From the NCBI RefSeq assembly GCF_003675325.1, contig NZ_CP033073.1:1-64000 (forward strand): 64,000 nt of DNA, in the 5' to 3' direction. This document shows, piece after piece, positions 1 through 7,697 of the stretch (positions within the stretch are counted from its first letter, which is position 1; every line of letters starts with the position of its first letter). The notes beneath the pieces were generated by a model. The model made no database searches and was not told the DNA's origin. It saw only the letters and a program-made list of their open reading frames with translations. The translations under genes and the position numbers were made by a program. The DNA comes from Streptomyces dangxiongensis. Lineage in GTDB: Bacteria > Actinomycetota > Actinomycetes > Streptomycetales > Streptomycetaceae.

Positions 1-1119
1 GTGGCTCTCGTCGGTGGCGTCGGCGTAGACGCCGATGGAGCGTTTCCAGCGGATCACGGCCAGGACGGCGTTGAGTGCGTTCAAGTCGGCGGTCTGGATG
101 TTGCGTGCGTAGGCGTCGCCTTCGGGCGCCGGCTGGGGGATGCGGTGACGGGCTGTGTCTCGGCGGCCCGGGAGGCTGGTGGTGACGCGCAGGAGTCCGC
201 TCAGGCGGCCGTCGATCTCTTCGATGCCCATGCCGACGTCGATGAACGGTACTTCGTGGGCTTCGAGCCAGTCGATGATCACCGGTTTGCTTGCGGCGTC
301 GTCGGAGGCGAGGAACACGAATGTCGCGCTTTCGAGGAGGTCGAGGTTGTCCTCGTCGAGGTACTGCGCACACGCGGATACCCCTCGGTGCATGTTGGAG
401 TAGACCAAGGCAAAGTGGGCGGCCTTGTTGGGGCGTTCGCGCAGGGTGTCGAGAGTGGGGGCGCCGGGGGCGCGGAAGGCGTTGTGGTTGTCGAAGGTGT
501 CGCCGTCGATGAGGAGGATCGAGTCGACCTCGGTCTTGGCGATCTGGTCGAGGATGTAGGTTCCGCTGCCGCCGAGGCCGACGATCACAATGCGGTGGCC
601 TCGGAAGCGGCGGTTGACGGCCGCGATACCGGCGCGGGAGGTGGCGGTGTCACGGTAGGCGAAGGGACTGTCGTCGACGATCTCCTGCCACGCCGCGCCG
701 GGGGTGGGAGTGGCCGTGAAGTCGAGGGCTTGCGCCTGGGCGGCGATGATCCTGGCGTACGCGGTGATCTTCGTGTACTCGTCGGGGTAGCCATCGGGAC
801 CGGGTTTGGCCGAGAGCATGAAGTTCGCCTGCATGCCCTCGGCGATTACCCGGGTCTCCGGATTGACGAGGGTTAGACGGCGGCCGTGCTCATCGCAGGG
901 AGTGGAGCCGCCGAACCAGATGCGGTGATCAGTGCCGGAGACCAGGTGGTCTCCGCTGACGGTCATGGGGTAGGCGAGGAAACCGTGGTCGACGGTGCGG
1001 TTCTCGGTGGCATAGGGGATGTGCCGGACGATGATGTGGCCGGCGTGGAGGACGACGTCGTAGCCATCGTCGAGGAGGCGGGACAGGTCCGGGTCACGAG
1101 CGAGAAGTACGGTAGACAT
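1..1119 (-). CDS. ThiF/E1-like adenylyltransferase, partial at window edge
   Basis: The reading frame is open from an ATG at 1119 to the first base of the window, so only the first 373 residues are seen. Residues 1-170 form an N-terminal region of the kind found in front of ThiF domains in multiubiquitin-linked proteins. A Rossmann fold then begins with GLGGSG at about residues 181-186 and LLIDGD about 20 residues later, as in ThiF/MoeB/E1 enzymes that adenylate the C-terminus of a ubiquitin-like protein. The start overlaps the end of the upstream multiubiquitin gene by 26 bases, so the two are co-transcribed and probably translationally coupled. E1 activity toward that partner is inferred. 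Catalytic Cys, E2 or JAB regions would lie outside the window. Confidence 0.85.
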   Translation of the reverse strand, partial: MSTVLLARDPDLSRLLDDGYDVVLHAGHIIVRHIPYATENRTVDHGFLAYPMTVSGDHLVSGTDHRIWFGGSTPCDEHGRRLTLVNPETRVIAEGMQANFMLSAKPGPDGYPDEYTKITAYARIIAAQAQALDFTATPTPGAAWQEIVDDSPFAYRDTATSRAGIAAVNRRFRGHRIVIVGLGGSGTYILDQIAKTEVDSILLIDGDTFDNHNAFRAPGAPTLDTLRERPNKAAHFALVYSNMHRGVSACAQYLDEDNLDLLESATFVFLASDDAASKPVIIDWLEAHEVPFIDVGMGIEEIDGRLSGLLRVTTSLPGRRDTARHRIPQPAPEGDAYARNIQTADLNALNAVLAVIRWKRSIGVYADATDESH

Positions 1120-1351
1120 CGAAGATCATCCCCTCCTTCACCCGGACGCTGTGGCCGGCCGTGAGGCTGCCCGATCCGTGTCCGTCGCGGCCGCGGCTGT
1201 ACTGAACTGTGTAGGTGTCCTGCTCGTTCGGCTGCTGGCCGGGGTAGGCCAGGGCGACGGCCTGCTCGTAGGTGATCTCCTTGGTCTCCCAGGTGTGGGA
1301 GCGGGTGTTGACGATGATCGTGACGGGCTTGGGCCCGCGGTCCTGCGTCAT
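1094..1351 (-). CDS. Multiubiquitin domain protein
   Basis: A small protein of 85 residues from the ATG of MTQDRG; an upstream in-frame ATG at 1372 would add seven residues. It matches the multiubiquitin/ubiquitin-like beta-grasp family by its N-terminal strand VTIIVNTR, the central ITYEQAVALAYPG segment, a YTVQYSRG strand and the end KEGMIFDVYRTSRS. In this family one or more ubiquitin-like folds are encoded beside E1-like ThiF proteins, and some such operons act against phage. Only one domain is present. It ends in RTSRS rather than a Gly-Gly tail, so processing or a different conjugation chemistry would be needed. It is the first gene of the minus-strand operon and its promoter lies in the divergent region shared with the XRE gene. 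Confidence 0.85.
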   Translation of the reverse strand: MTQDRGPKPVTIIVNTRSHTWETKEITYEQAVALAYPGQQPNEQDTYTVQYSRGRDGHGSGSLTAGHSVRVKEGMIFDVYRTSRS

Positions 1352-1394
1352 GGCGTTCCTCCTGTCGCGCACACGGTGACGCGAAAGTGCATCA

Positions 1395-1450
1395 CTGCTC
1401 GAAATGTCGAGCAGTTACACTGTACCAGGGGTGATCGAAAAGTCGAGCAG
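1395..1450. promoter_or_regulatory. Palindromic operator between divergent ubiquitin and XRE operons
   Basis: A perfect 8-bp inverted repeat, CTGCTCGAAATGTCGAGCAG, spans 1395-1414. A second copy of its right part, TCGAAAAGTCGAGCAG, lies at 1435-1450, about four helical turns on. The sites sit in the roughly 120-bp gap between the multiubiquitin start and the XRE start. Binding by the adjacent XRE regulator is inferred from position and symmetry. Confidence 0.7.
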
Positions 1451-1471
1451 TGACGAAAATCGGGGACAGGC

Positions 1472-1852
1472 ATGAGTGAGAGTCCGACCGTGGACGTGCA
1501 GGCCCTGCATGGGGCGCTGGATGCGGCACGCATCGAAAAGGGGCTGTCATGGCGACAGCTCGCCAAGGACCTCGGGGTGAGCGCCTCGACCATCTCCCGT
1601 ATGGCCAACGGGCTGAAGCCGGACGTCACCGCATTCGCAGCCATGACGACGTGGCTGCGCATGCCAGCGGAGACCTTCTACGTAACAACCCGTGACGGAT
1701 CCGTCCGGGAAGAGCCTGAGCTGGTGGCGTCACTCGTTCCCCTACTGCGGGCGCGCAGCGATCTCAGCGGCGACGACGTTGCGTACCTCGAAGAGGTGAT
1801 CAGCGCCGCGGCCCGGCGGTTCCGCGCCGAGCGTGAATCCCGGAGCCACTGA
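1472..1852 (+). CDS. XRE-family transcriptional regulator
   Basis: A 126-residue protein with an N-terminal Cro/C1-type helix-turn-helix at about residues 10-65 (SWRQLAKDLGVSASTISRMANG is the recognition region). A C-terminal segment rich in charged residues follows. A GGGGACAGG ribosome site precedes the ATG. Its end overlaps the GTG start of the ImmA/IrrE gene by 20 bases, the usual arrangement of an XRE repressor with a metallopeptidase that inactivates it. It probably represses itself and the divergent multiubiquitin operon through the palindrome upstream. Confidence 0.88.
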   Translation: MSESPTVDVQALHGALDAARIEKGLSWRQLAKDLGVSASTISRMANGLKPDVTAFAAMTTWLRMPAETFYVTTRDGSVREEPELVASLVPLLRARSDLSGDDVAYLEEVISAAARRFRAERESRSH

Positions 1853-2420
1853 GTTGCGCTGGACGCAGGCGCTGATGCGTGAGGTCGCGCAGGAGGAACG
1901 CGCCGGGCTGAGTTTGGGTCCCCTCGACCCCCTCGATCCCTACGCCCTCGCCGAGGAGCACGGAATCAAGGTGTACACCCTCGAGGGTCTGCTGAGGTTC
2001 GAGTTGCGAGACGAGGCTCTCAGCCACTTCACCGTGCAGAGCTCCTCGTCCTGGTCTGCCGCTCTGGTGCCTCTCGGCAGTGCGCGAGTGATAGTGGAGA
2101 ACGAGTCCCACAAGCTCGTCAGGCGTCGCTCCAACATCGCCCACGAGCTCGGGCACCACCTGCTGGAGCACTCCTTCGACGGTGTGGTGCTCGGCGAGGA
2201 CCACAATCGCCAGTTCGACCCCGTGCAAGAGAAGCAGGCCACCTTCATGGCCGGCGAACTACTGGTTCCGCTCATCGCAGCACAGCGCATGGCCTACCGC
2301 GGCTGGGACAACGAGCGTGTGGCCAACACCTACGGAGTCAGCGAGCAGTTCGCTCAAATGCAGATGAAGGGACCGCGGGTTCGGGCCGAGCGGGCCGCCA
2401 GGAAGTATGGGTTCGCCTAA
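1833..2420 (+). CDS. ImmA/IrrE-family zinc metallopeptidase
   Basis: A 195-residue cytoplasmic protein with the HExxH zinc motif in IAHELGHHLLEH (about residues 104-114). The downstream EKQATFMAGELLVP region supplies the third ligand typical of the family. ImmA-type peptidases cleave or inactivate a partner XRE repressor to switch on a mobile or defence locus. The GTG start lies inside the end of the XRE gene, so the two are coupled. With the divergent multiubiquitin/E1 genes it looks like the control half of a regulated defence-like locus; that role is inferred. Confidence 0.9.
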   Translation: MNPGATELRWTQALMREVAQEERAGLSLGPLDPLDPYALAEEHGIKVYTLEGLLRFELRDEALSHFTVQSSSSWSAALVPLGSARVIVENESHKLVRRRSNIAHELGHHLLEHSFDGVVLGEDHNRQFDPVQEKQATFMAGELLVPLIAAQRMAYRGWDNERVANTYGVSEQFAQMQMKGPRVRAERAARKYGFA

Positions 2421-2603
2421 CCTCTTCAGACCTCGACGGGGCAGAGGCTCACTCCATGCCGCGACCTCGGTTCGAAACCGAGGTCACGGGACGGCGTCCG
2501 AGGGCCGCCCGGCTGAAGTGGTGCCCGTCGCCGTTGTAGTGGGCAACGCTGGCCGGCGCCTGTTGCGGCGGCCGCGGCCCGGCCTCAGGCCCCACTCCGT
2601 GGG

Positions 2604-2799
2604 ATTTTGCCGCCCGACCGTGTCCTCCTTGAGACCGATGGCCCGTTCGCCCGTCACAACAGGCACCCCGCTCGACCGGCAGACCTCCGACGTCGTCGCC
2701 CGCCTCGCCACCTGCTGGGCGCTGACACCCGAACAAGCCGCCCGGCACATCTGCGGCAACCAACAGCGTTTCCTCGGCGCCACTGGACTTCCCCAATGA
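2604..2799 (+). pseudogene. TatD-family (QatD-like) hydrolase C-terminal relic
   Basis: The last 65 or so residues of a TatD-type metal-dependent hydrolase are recognisable in two frames. One frame gives PPDRVLLETDGPFARHN, with the conserved ETDGP metal site. A shift at about 2655-2662 then leads to TGTPLDRQTSDVVARLA and a C-terminal helix ending in NQQRFLGATGLPQ. The N-terminal three quarters is missing and no start is present. TatD-like proteins occur as QatD in the four-gene Qat anti-phage system, which fits the neighbourhood, but the other Qat genes are absent here. The rest of 2421-3014 shows no gene. Confidence 0.6.
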
Positions 2800-3014
2800 C
2801 CGCAGCGTCAAGCGCCTCCTACGCCCCGTTCCTCACGGTCGCGGCTGGGCGCTGAGCAACCACAGCGTGGGAATCCGAGCGGACCAGTAAGCGCGAAGGT
2901 CACTGGTGCGGGCCTCGGGTGGCGCCGCACCGATCGCCCTTGGGCGGTGGGTCGCCTCAGTGGCTGTCTATCTCACCTGGTGGTCGCCCGGAGGGAGGAT
3001 GAAAGGGTGCAGTC

Positions 3015-3779
3015 ATGCCTCTCATGCAGCCTTTCGCTTCCGATTGGGACCGCCCGGCCTCGCAGGACTCCGAACAGTGGAACTGGCTCGCGGTCGAAAT
3101 AGCCGAGATCCGGCGATGTGCCGAGGCAGGCGACCAAGCACACGATCGCCTTGCCCTCCTCCTGGACCATCTAGTCGAGGTGATCATCGGCCGTGAGGTC
3201 AACGCCCAACTGGCCTTCCAAATCCCCGACAGCACCATCGAAGAGATGTGGAAGTTCCGTGACAGCGGCGGGCAGCTCGACGGACAGCTGAGTCAGCTGA
3301 TCGACCAGCATGTAGGCCCGGACCGACGGGCAAAGATGGACAACCATCTGGACCAGAAGACCAAGTTCCTGAGGCAGCGGGGCGTGCTGACGGACCACGA
3401 ACGCGACGTACTCGACCGGCTGCACGAATACCGCAACGCGGCCTACCACCGCGACACCCTGGAACCCGACCTGATCGCAGACCTCGTACTGGCCTACCGG
3501 GTGTTGGCGGACGAACTCCTCAGCCGACACAAACCGATCGCCTGGGTCATGGCTTCATCGGACCCCGCCCCCATCGTGACGCCACACCAGCTTCGGGGCC
3601 GCCTGGCCGAAGGCGTCGACATCGATCTCACATCGATGGCCCGCCGGTTCCACGACCACGCTGCGAAGCGAGTCCAGGCTGTCTCCACAGCCGTCGCTAC
3701 CGCCCAACAACTCCTCGGCTCCAAAAGCTCCGGTGAAACGGCCGTGGCCCCGCGGATGACGACATGGCGCGTATGCTGA
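3015..3779 (+). CDS. HEPN-like hypothetical protein
   Basis: A 254-residue mainly helical protein that I cannot assign to a named family. Around residues 139-146 it has HEYRNAAYHRD, which fits the R-N-x-x-x-H catalytic pattern of HEPN ribonucleases. Flanking helices are rich in Leu, Asp and His. HEPN proteins are common in toxin-antitoxin and anti-phage loci, consistent with the genes upstream. The last 20 or so residues are low quality and the next frame (3764-3988) continues as a plausible helical tail, so a frameshift near 3760-3775 may have cut the protein. Confidence 0.6.
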   Translation: MPLMQPFASDWDRPASQDSEQWNWLAVEIAEIRRCAEAGDQAHDRLALLLDHLVEVIIGREVNAQLAFQIPDSTIEEMWKFRDSGGQLDGQLSQLIDQHVGPDRRAKMDNHLDQKTKFLRQRGVLTDHERDVLDRLHEYRNAAYHRDTLEPDLIADLVLAYRVLADELLSRHKPIAWVMASSDPAPIVTPHQLRGRLAEGVDIDLTSMARRFHDHAAKRVQAVSTAVATAQQLLGSKSSGETAVAPRMTTWRVC

Positions 3780-3988
3780 CCGGCCTCAGCGACACAGCCA
3801 AACACCTGGCCTCCTGGACGAGGCAGGCAGAGGGGTTGAAGTCCAAGACCTCGTCACTCACCGGCCTGATGGTGCCGTTCCTCAACCTGGACCGAGCCCT
3901 GAGCCGTATCGAACCGTCCGTCAAGCGCCTCGACATGATCCAAGACTGGTGGGAACAGCGTCGGATCGATGACCTCAGGGGCAAGTAG
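3764..3988 (+). CDS. Short helical protein or displaced C-terminus of the HEPN-like gene
   Basis: A 74-residue frame starting at an ATG that overlaps the previous gene by 16 bases. It is predicted to be helical, with repeated Leu and Ile and a C-terminal WWEQRRIDDLRGK. It has no recognisable domain. It could be a separate small gene coupled by overlap. Alternatively it may be the true C-terminus of the HEPN-like protein, displaced by a single-base change, since the upstream frame degrades exactly where this one begins. Confidence 0.4.
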   Translation: MARMLTGLSDTAKHLASWTRQAEGLKSKTSSLTGLMVPFLNLDRALSRIEPSVKRLDMIQDWWEQRRIDDLRGK

Positions 3989-4318
3989 CGCCATACCCAA
4001 ATGCACACACGGGCCGGCCTGCGGCGGACTCGCCACGATGGTGCTGCCTGCCGTGCCGATCGATAAGGAACGGGCATCCGATGTCCCGGCCGACCACGCC
4101 CTGAACCGCCGCACAGCACACCGCTCGCAGCCACGTCTCCCCCAACACGGCCGCTGCCCCTACACACACCGCATAGCTCGACAAACACGCCCAGCCCTCA
4201 CCATCAAGCGGGCCCTCACCGTGATCGTCAGTTGATGGAGTACGCCCTGACCCCACCCCTGGAAACGCGCGTCCTAACAAGCGAAGTCGTCTGGGGAAGT
4301 GCCGCAAATCTGTTCTGG

Positions 4319-4353
4319 CTGGTGCCACTATCTGCCAGCAACTGGTGCCACTA
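4319..4353. repeat. Pair of 12-bp direct repeats upstream of tniB-like gene
   Basis: CTGGTGCCACTA occurs at 4319-4330 and again at 4342-4353, a 23-bp period, each followed by a related GCCAG. Spaced short repeats at an element end are typical of transposase-binding sites in Tn5053/Tn7-like transposons, and these lie just before the truncated TniB-like gene. They may mark a surviving end or a deletion scar. The rest of 3989-4430 shows no convincing gene on either strand. Confidence 0.4.
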
Positions 4354-4430
4354 GACGCCAGTAGGCCGAACTAGGATCTCACCAGGTCAGGGCACATGGT
4401 CAAGGAATCCGGTGGTGGCAGAGAAGCGAC

Positions 4431-5054
4431 GTGCGGCCCCTGGCACCAAGAAGACACTTCACACTCGGCATCCCCGTCACCACCCGCATGACCACCGCAC
4501 AGATCACAGGCGCTGTCTGCCACACCTACACCGCGGCCAGGGTCAAGCTCGTGCTGATCGACGAAATCCACCGCCTCAACCCGCGCACCTCCACCGGCGC
4601 CGAGGCCGCCGACTGGCTCAAAGACCTCACCGAACGCGTCCCCGCGACGTTCGTTTACGCCGGCATCGACGTCACCGCCAGCGCCGTATTCTCCGGGGTG
4701 CGCGGGGCACAACTGGCCGGGCGGGCCTCCCTGATCGACTGCGGGGCGCTGCCCGCCCGCGCCGGCGAACGCGAACCGTTCCGCGAACTGATCGCCGCCC
4801 TGGAAGCTGCCCTCGACCTCACCTCGCACCGGCCGGGCACCCTGCCCAGGCTGGCGCCCTACCTGCACGAACGGACCGCCGGACGGATCGGCAGCCTGGC
4901 CCGCCTGATCCGCCAGGCCGCCATCGAAGCCATCCTGGACGGCCAAGAACGCATCACCAAACCACTGCTGGGCACCATCGCACTCGACCACCTCGCCGAA
5001 GAGCACTACCGGCCCCGCACCCCCAAACGCCGCGCCCGGCCCGCCGACCGGTGA
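4431..5054 (+). pseudogene. TniB/TnsC-like AAA+ ATPase, N-terminally truncated
   Basis: The 207-residue frame carries the second half of a transposition ATPase. It has Walker B in LVLIDEIHRLN, a sensor region TFVYAGIDV, and the lid helices ending TAGRIGSLARLIRQAAIEAI. The Walker A P-loop and everything before it are absent. The apparent GTG start gives an unrelated short leader, so the gene looks deleted at its 5-prime end and cannot bind ATP normally. Its stop overlaps the GTG of the TniQ gene. TniB-like proteins select target DNA and activate the transposase in Tn5053/Tn7-type elements. The matching transposase gene is not present upstream. Confidence 0.7.
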
Positions 5055-5959
5055 CCGCCCCACCGCGCCCCGCTCTACCAGTCGGCAGCATGTGGCCCAC
5101 CCCGCCCGGCGCCCTGCACGTGAGGCCGCTGCCCCGCGAGGCCACCGCCTCCTACCTCACCCGCCTCGCAGCCGCCTACCACCTCAGTGCCACCCAACTC
5201 CTGGACGGCCTGCACATCACCGCCACCGGCACCCCAACGGGCCCGCCCGCCACCGACATCCACCTCAGCAACGAAGCCGCCCGCCGCCTGTCCGACTTCA
5301 CCCGCATCCCGCCCGCACACCTCGCCCGCGCACTGCCCCGCCGGCCCCCGCCCGCCGCCATCGGCACAGCCGGCACGGCAATCGCCCGCTGGCAGCCTGT
5401 CCAGCCCGCGGTGCAGCCGCTGCCTGCGTGCACCGCCTGCACCGCTCACCGCGCCCCGCATCAAGCCGTCGCCGCATGGATCCACCCGGCACCCGACCTG
5501 CCCCGGGCTCTCATCTGCACCCGCCACCAGCAAGCCTCAAGCGACCCCAGACAGCGCACCCCCCTCGACATCCGCTCACTGCCCGAACTCACCCATGCCC
5601 GCCGTACCACCCGCCGCTCACCGACAGCGGCCTCCCTGAGCTGGGCATCGACGATCACCACCCGCTGGTACGACCACCACCAACACCTCCACCAGCGCTG
5701 GCACACCCGCCTCCACCGGCTCCGCACCGCCAACCCCCACCTCGCCTCAGGCCCGGCCTCCCCCGCCCTGACCTGCCGCAGCCTGATCACCTACCCCGAG
5801 ACCCTCACCCTCGCCACAGCCCTCGACCGCCTGCCCCCGCACCCCCTGACCCGCACCCAGCAGACCGCCTTCCTCCACGACCTCGCCGACCGCCTCCACC
5901 TGCCCCGCCTCGCACCCGCCGACCACGACCTGCTCTGGCAACGCCTGGCAACCCGCTGA
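5051..5959 (+). CDS. TniQ-family transposition protein
   Basis: A 302-residue Pro/Thr/Arg-rich protein with the TniQ N-terminal core: LPREATASYLTRLAAAYHLS, then LSDFTRIPPAHLARALP, then a Cys/His zinc motif around CTACTAHRAPHQAVAAW and LICTRHQ. TniQ/TnsD proteins direct target-site choice together with a TniB/TnsC ATPase. The GTG start overlaps the end of the truncated TniB-like gene in the classic GTGA form, which decides the start. As the ATPase is broken and no transposase is seen, this is probably a stranded part of a former element. Confidence 0.7.
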   Translation: MTAPPRPALPVGSMWPTPPGALHVRPLPREATASYLTRLAAAYHLSATQLLDGLHITATGTPTGPPATDIHLSNEAARRLSDFTRIPPAHLARALPRRPPPAAIGTAGTAIARWQPVQPAVQPLPACTACTAHRAPHQAVAAWIHPAPDLPRALICTRHQQASSDPRQRTPLDIRSLPELTHARRTTRRSPTAASLSWASTITTRWYDHHQHLHQRWHTRLHRLRTANPHLASGPASPALTCRSLITYPETLTLATALDRLPPHPLTRTQQTAFLHDLADRLHLPRLAPADHDLLWQRLATR

Positions 5960-6909
5960 ACCAACCCACAAACCCGTACCGCCCTGACCTCAGCAGACCG
6001 GCCGACACGTCCTCGTACCTATAGGCGCGCCAACCACCCTGCGCAAAAACCGCCGCCGCACCCAGCTCACTGCGCAACACCGAACAACCAGCTCAACCCA
6101 CCAATCCACCGGCCCCGGACACCCGACCCCGCGTAGACCTCACCCACAGAGCAGACCCACCGCCCAGCACAACTGAGCAACACCAAGCCACAACCAAGAT
6201 CATTAAGTAACCACGACAGCTACGCCACAGCCACCATGCGCTCGCCGCGTCCAGCGCGGCGCGGACGGCCAGGGCGCGGGCGGCGTCGTCCTGGCCCGGG
6301 TAGTGCGGTACCTGAGTAGCACGCTGGCCACGCACCGGGCCGGCGCGAGCGGCGAGCAGCAAGGGGCAGGACCACGAGCCAGCCGCGGGCCGGGGAGCCG
6401 ATCACCGGACAGCGGCCCGGCAGCCGGACGGCAGACGCCGGACAAGCCGTCGAGCCCTCAGATCGGAAGCCGAGCGCCAGCCTTGGTCGAGGGCACGTGG
6501 CACCGCGCCCGGGCGGTGCCCGCAGCTGAGGCAGGTGCCGTCACACCGGGACTGTGACGGCCAAGCCGGGGCGTCCGTACCGGGGGGAGACTCACGACCC
6601 CGCGCCGAACCCTGGACATTGGCGGGCGCGCCGGAGAGGAACGGCCCTAACACCGGCCCGGCCACGGGATCTAGACGGGCGTCTAATAGCCCAGGCTCTA
6701 GACCCGGGGGTACGATGCGGAGGACTCACCGCAACACAAGTGGCCAATGGGCACGCCGTCCCGGAGAAGGCCACGAGGGGCCCGACGCCGGGGGCAACCG
6801 GCAACGGACCCCTCGCGGGGAGTACTGCAGTCACCGGGCCCGGCCGTCCAACTCGCGGCCGGGCTCACTGCTGAGCACGACCTTGCGGCGGGGTTATCCG
6901 GCTTTCTGG
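5960..6909. other. Gene-poor stretch with a small palindrome
   Basis: I see no convincing gene in these 950 bases on either strand; the short open frames have no family signature or ribosome site. At 6672-6685 there is a perfect palindrome, TAGACGGGCGTCTA, with a further TCTAGAC about 15 bp on, which could be a regulator site facing 6710 onwards. The stretch is probably decayed DNA between the transposition relic and the next genes. Confidence 0.4.
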
Positions 6910-7029
6910 TCATGACCAGAAAGACCGCAGTACGTCGATGGCAACGACGATCACAGGTGCCCAGTCCACGAACGCCTGGCGCAAGGCCAGGACATGTTCG
7001 TAACAGATGCAGTGCTCGTGCTGGCCCAT
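6910..7029 (-). CDS. Putative 39-residue small protein
   Basis: From the ATG at 7029 the frame encodes 39 residues with a Cys/His-rich start (MGQHEHCICYEH) and a hydrophobic tail (DWAPVIVVAIDVLRSFW). A GTGAGG ribosome site sits five bases upstream of the ATG. The composition resembles a small membrane-associated or metal-binding peptide. I do not recognise a family and there is no operon partner, so it could be chance. Confidence 0.35.
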   Translation of the reverse strand: MGQHEHCICYEHVLALRQAFVDWAPVIVVAIDVLRSFWS

Positions 7030-7075
7030 CGGTGCCTCACCCCACATAGCCCCAAAAAAGCCCTTGGGGAAGGGC

Positions 7076-7097
7076 CCTTGTCCCTGAGCGGACAAGG
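7076..7097. terminator. Hairpin, possible terminator
   Basis: CCTTGTCC (7076-7083) and GGACAAGG (7090-7097) form a perfect 8-bp stem with loop CTGAGC. It directly follows a second small hairpin in AAGCCCTTGGGGAAGGGC. It lies upstream of the small minus-strand frame and could end transcription from either side. Confidence 0.4.
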
Positions 7098-7327
7098 CGC
7101 TTCGGGGGGCCCGTGTGGTGAAGCAGCACTAAGCATAGGGCAGTTGGGAGTTGTTTCAGGGGGAGGGCTCACAACTTGTGGGCTGGTGTAGCCATCCAAC
7201 CACTAGATGTGGGGATTGCCTCATGGACCGAGGCAGATACGCGTGTCGCAGCGGCTGAGTGGCCGGCGACTGCTGGAGATGCCAGGTAAGACAGCTGTCT
7301 TCCCCCGTCAGTCGAAGCGAGGAGACG

Positions 7328-7360
7328 CCCTGTGGGAGACGTTGAACGCCTCCCACAGGG
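7328..7360. terminator. Strong hairpin, possible bidirectional terminator
   Basis: CCCTGTGGGAG (7328-7338) pairs perfectly with CTCCCACAGGG (7350-7360) around an 11-base loop. It lies just beyond the 3-prime end of the truncated membrane-protein gene on the minus strand, where a terminator is expected. The rest of 7098-7483 shows no gene. Confidence 0.5.
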
Positions 7361-7483
7361 GGGCAGTGCCTACGGTCCCACCACTACATGTGGTGTTTGC
7401 GAGTGACGAAGATGTACGTCTTTCCGCTCGTCTTCCGCCCACCGCCGGACGTCGAACCCGATCGGGGCGACCCGGCCATCGCG

Positions 7484-7697
7484 CTATCGGCGGGACAAGG
7501 CGAGGGCAAGCGTCACGACCAGGGTCACGCCTGCGAGCGCCGTTCCCAGGGGAGCGCCCAAGGACGGGTGCCGCCAGGTCAGGTAGGCGAGCCCGACGAA
7601 GACGAGCAGGATGACGAGCGCCAAGATCAGAATCAGCAGGGACCAGACCGCGCGGTTCGGCGCCGGGGGGCCCTGAGAATGCGGCTCCCGGGGGGGT
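7484..7697 (-). pseudogene. Small membrane protein truncated by an IS element
   Basis: The frame ends at 7484 and encodes about 70 residues with two hydrophobic segments, AVWSLLILILALVILLVFVGLAYL and LGTALAGVTLVVTLALAL, split by TWRHPSLGAP. No start codon exists before the frame runs into the terminal inverted repeat of the IS256-type element at 7698, so the 5-prime end was lost on insertion. The family is not recognised; it resembles short two-helix membrane proteins of actinomycetes. Confidence 0.5.

Noticed and set aside
3975..4328. A 117-codon minus-strand frame with Cys-rich segments
   Set aside because: No family resemblance, no ribosome site and no neighbour; it could not be supported as a gene.
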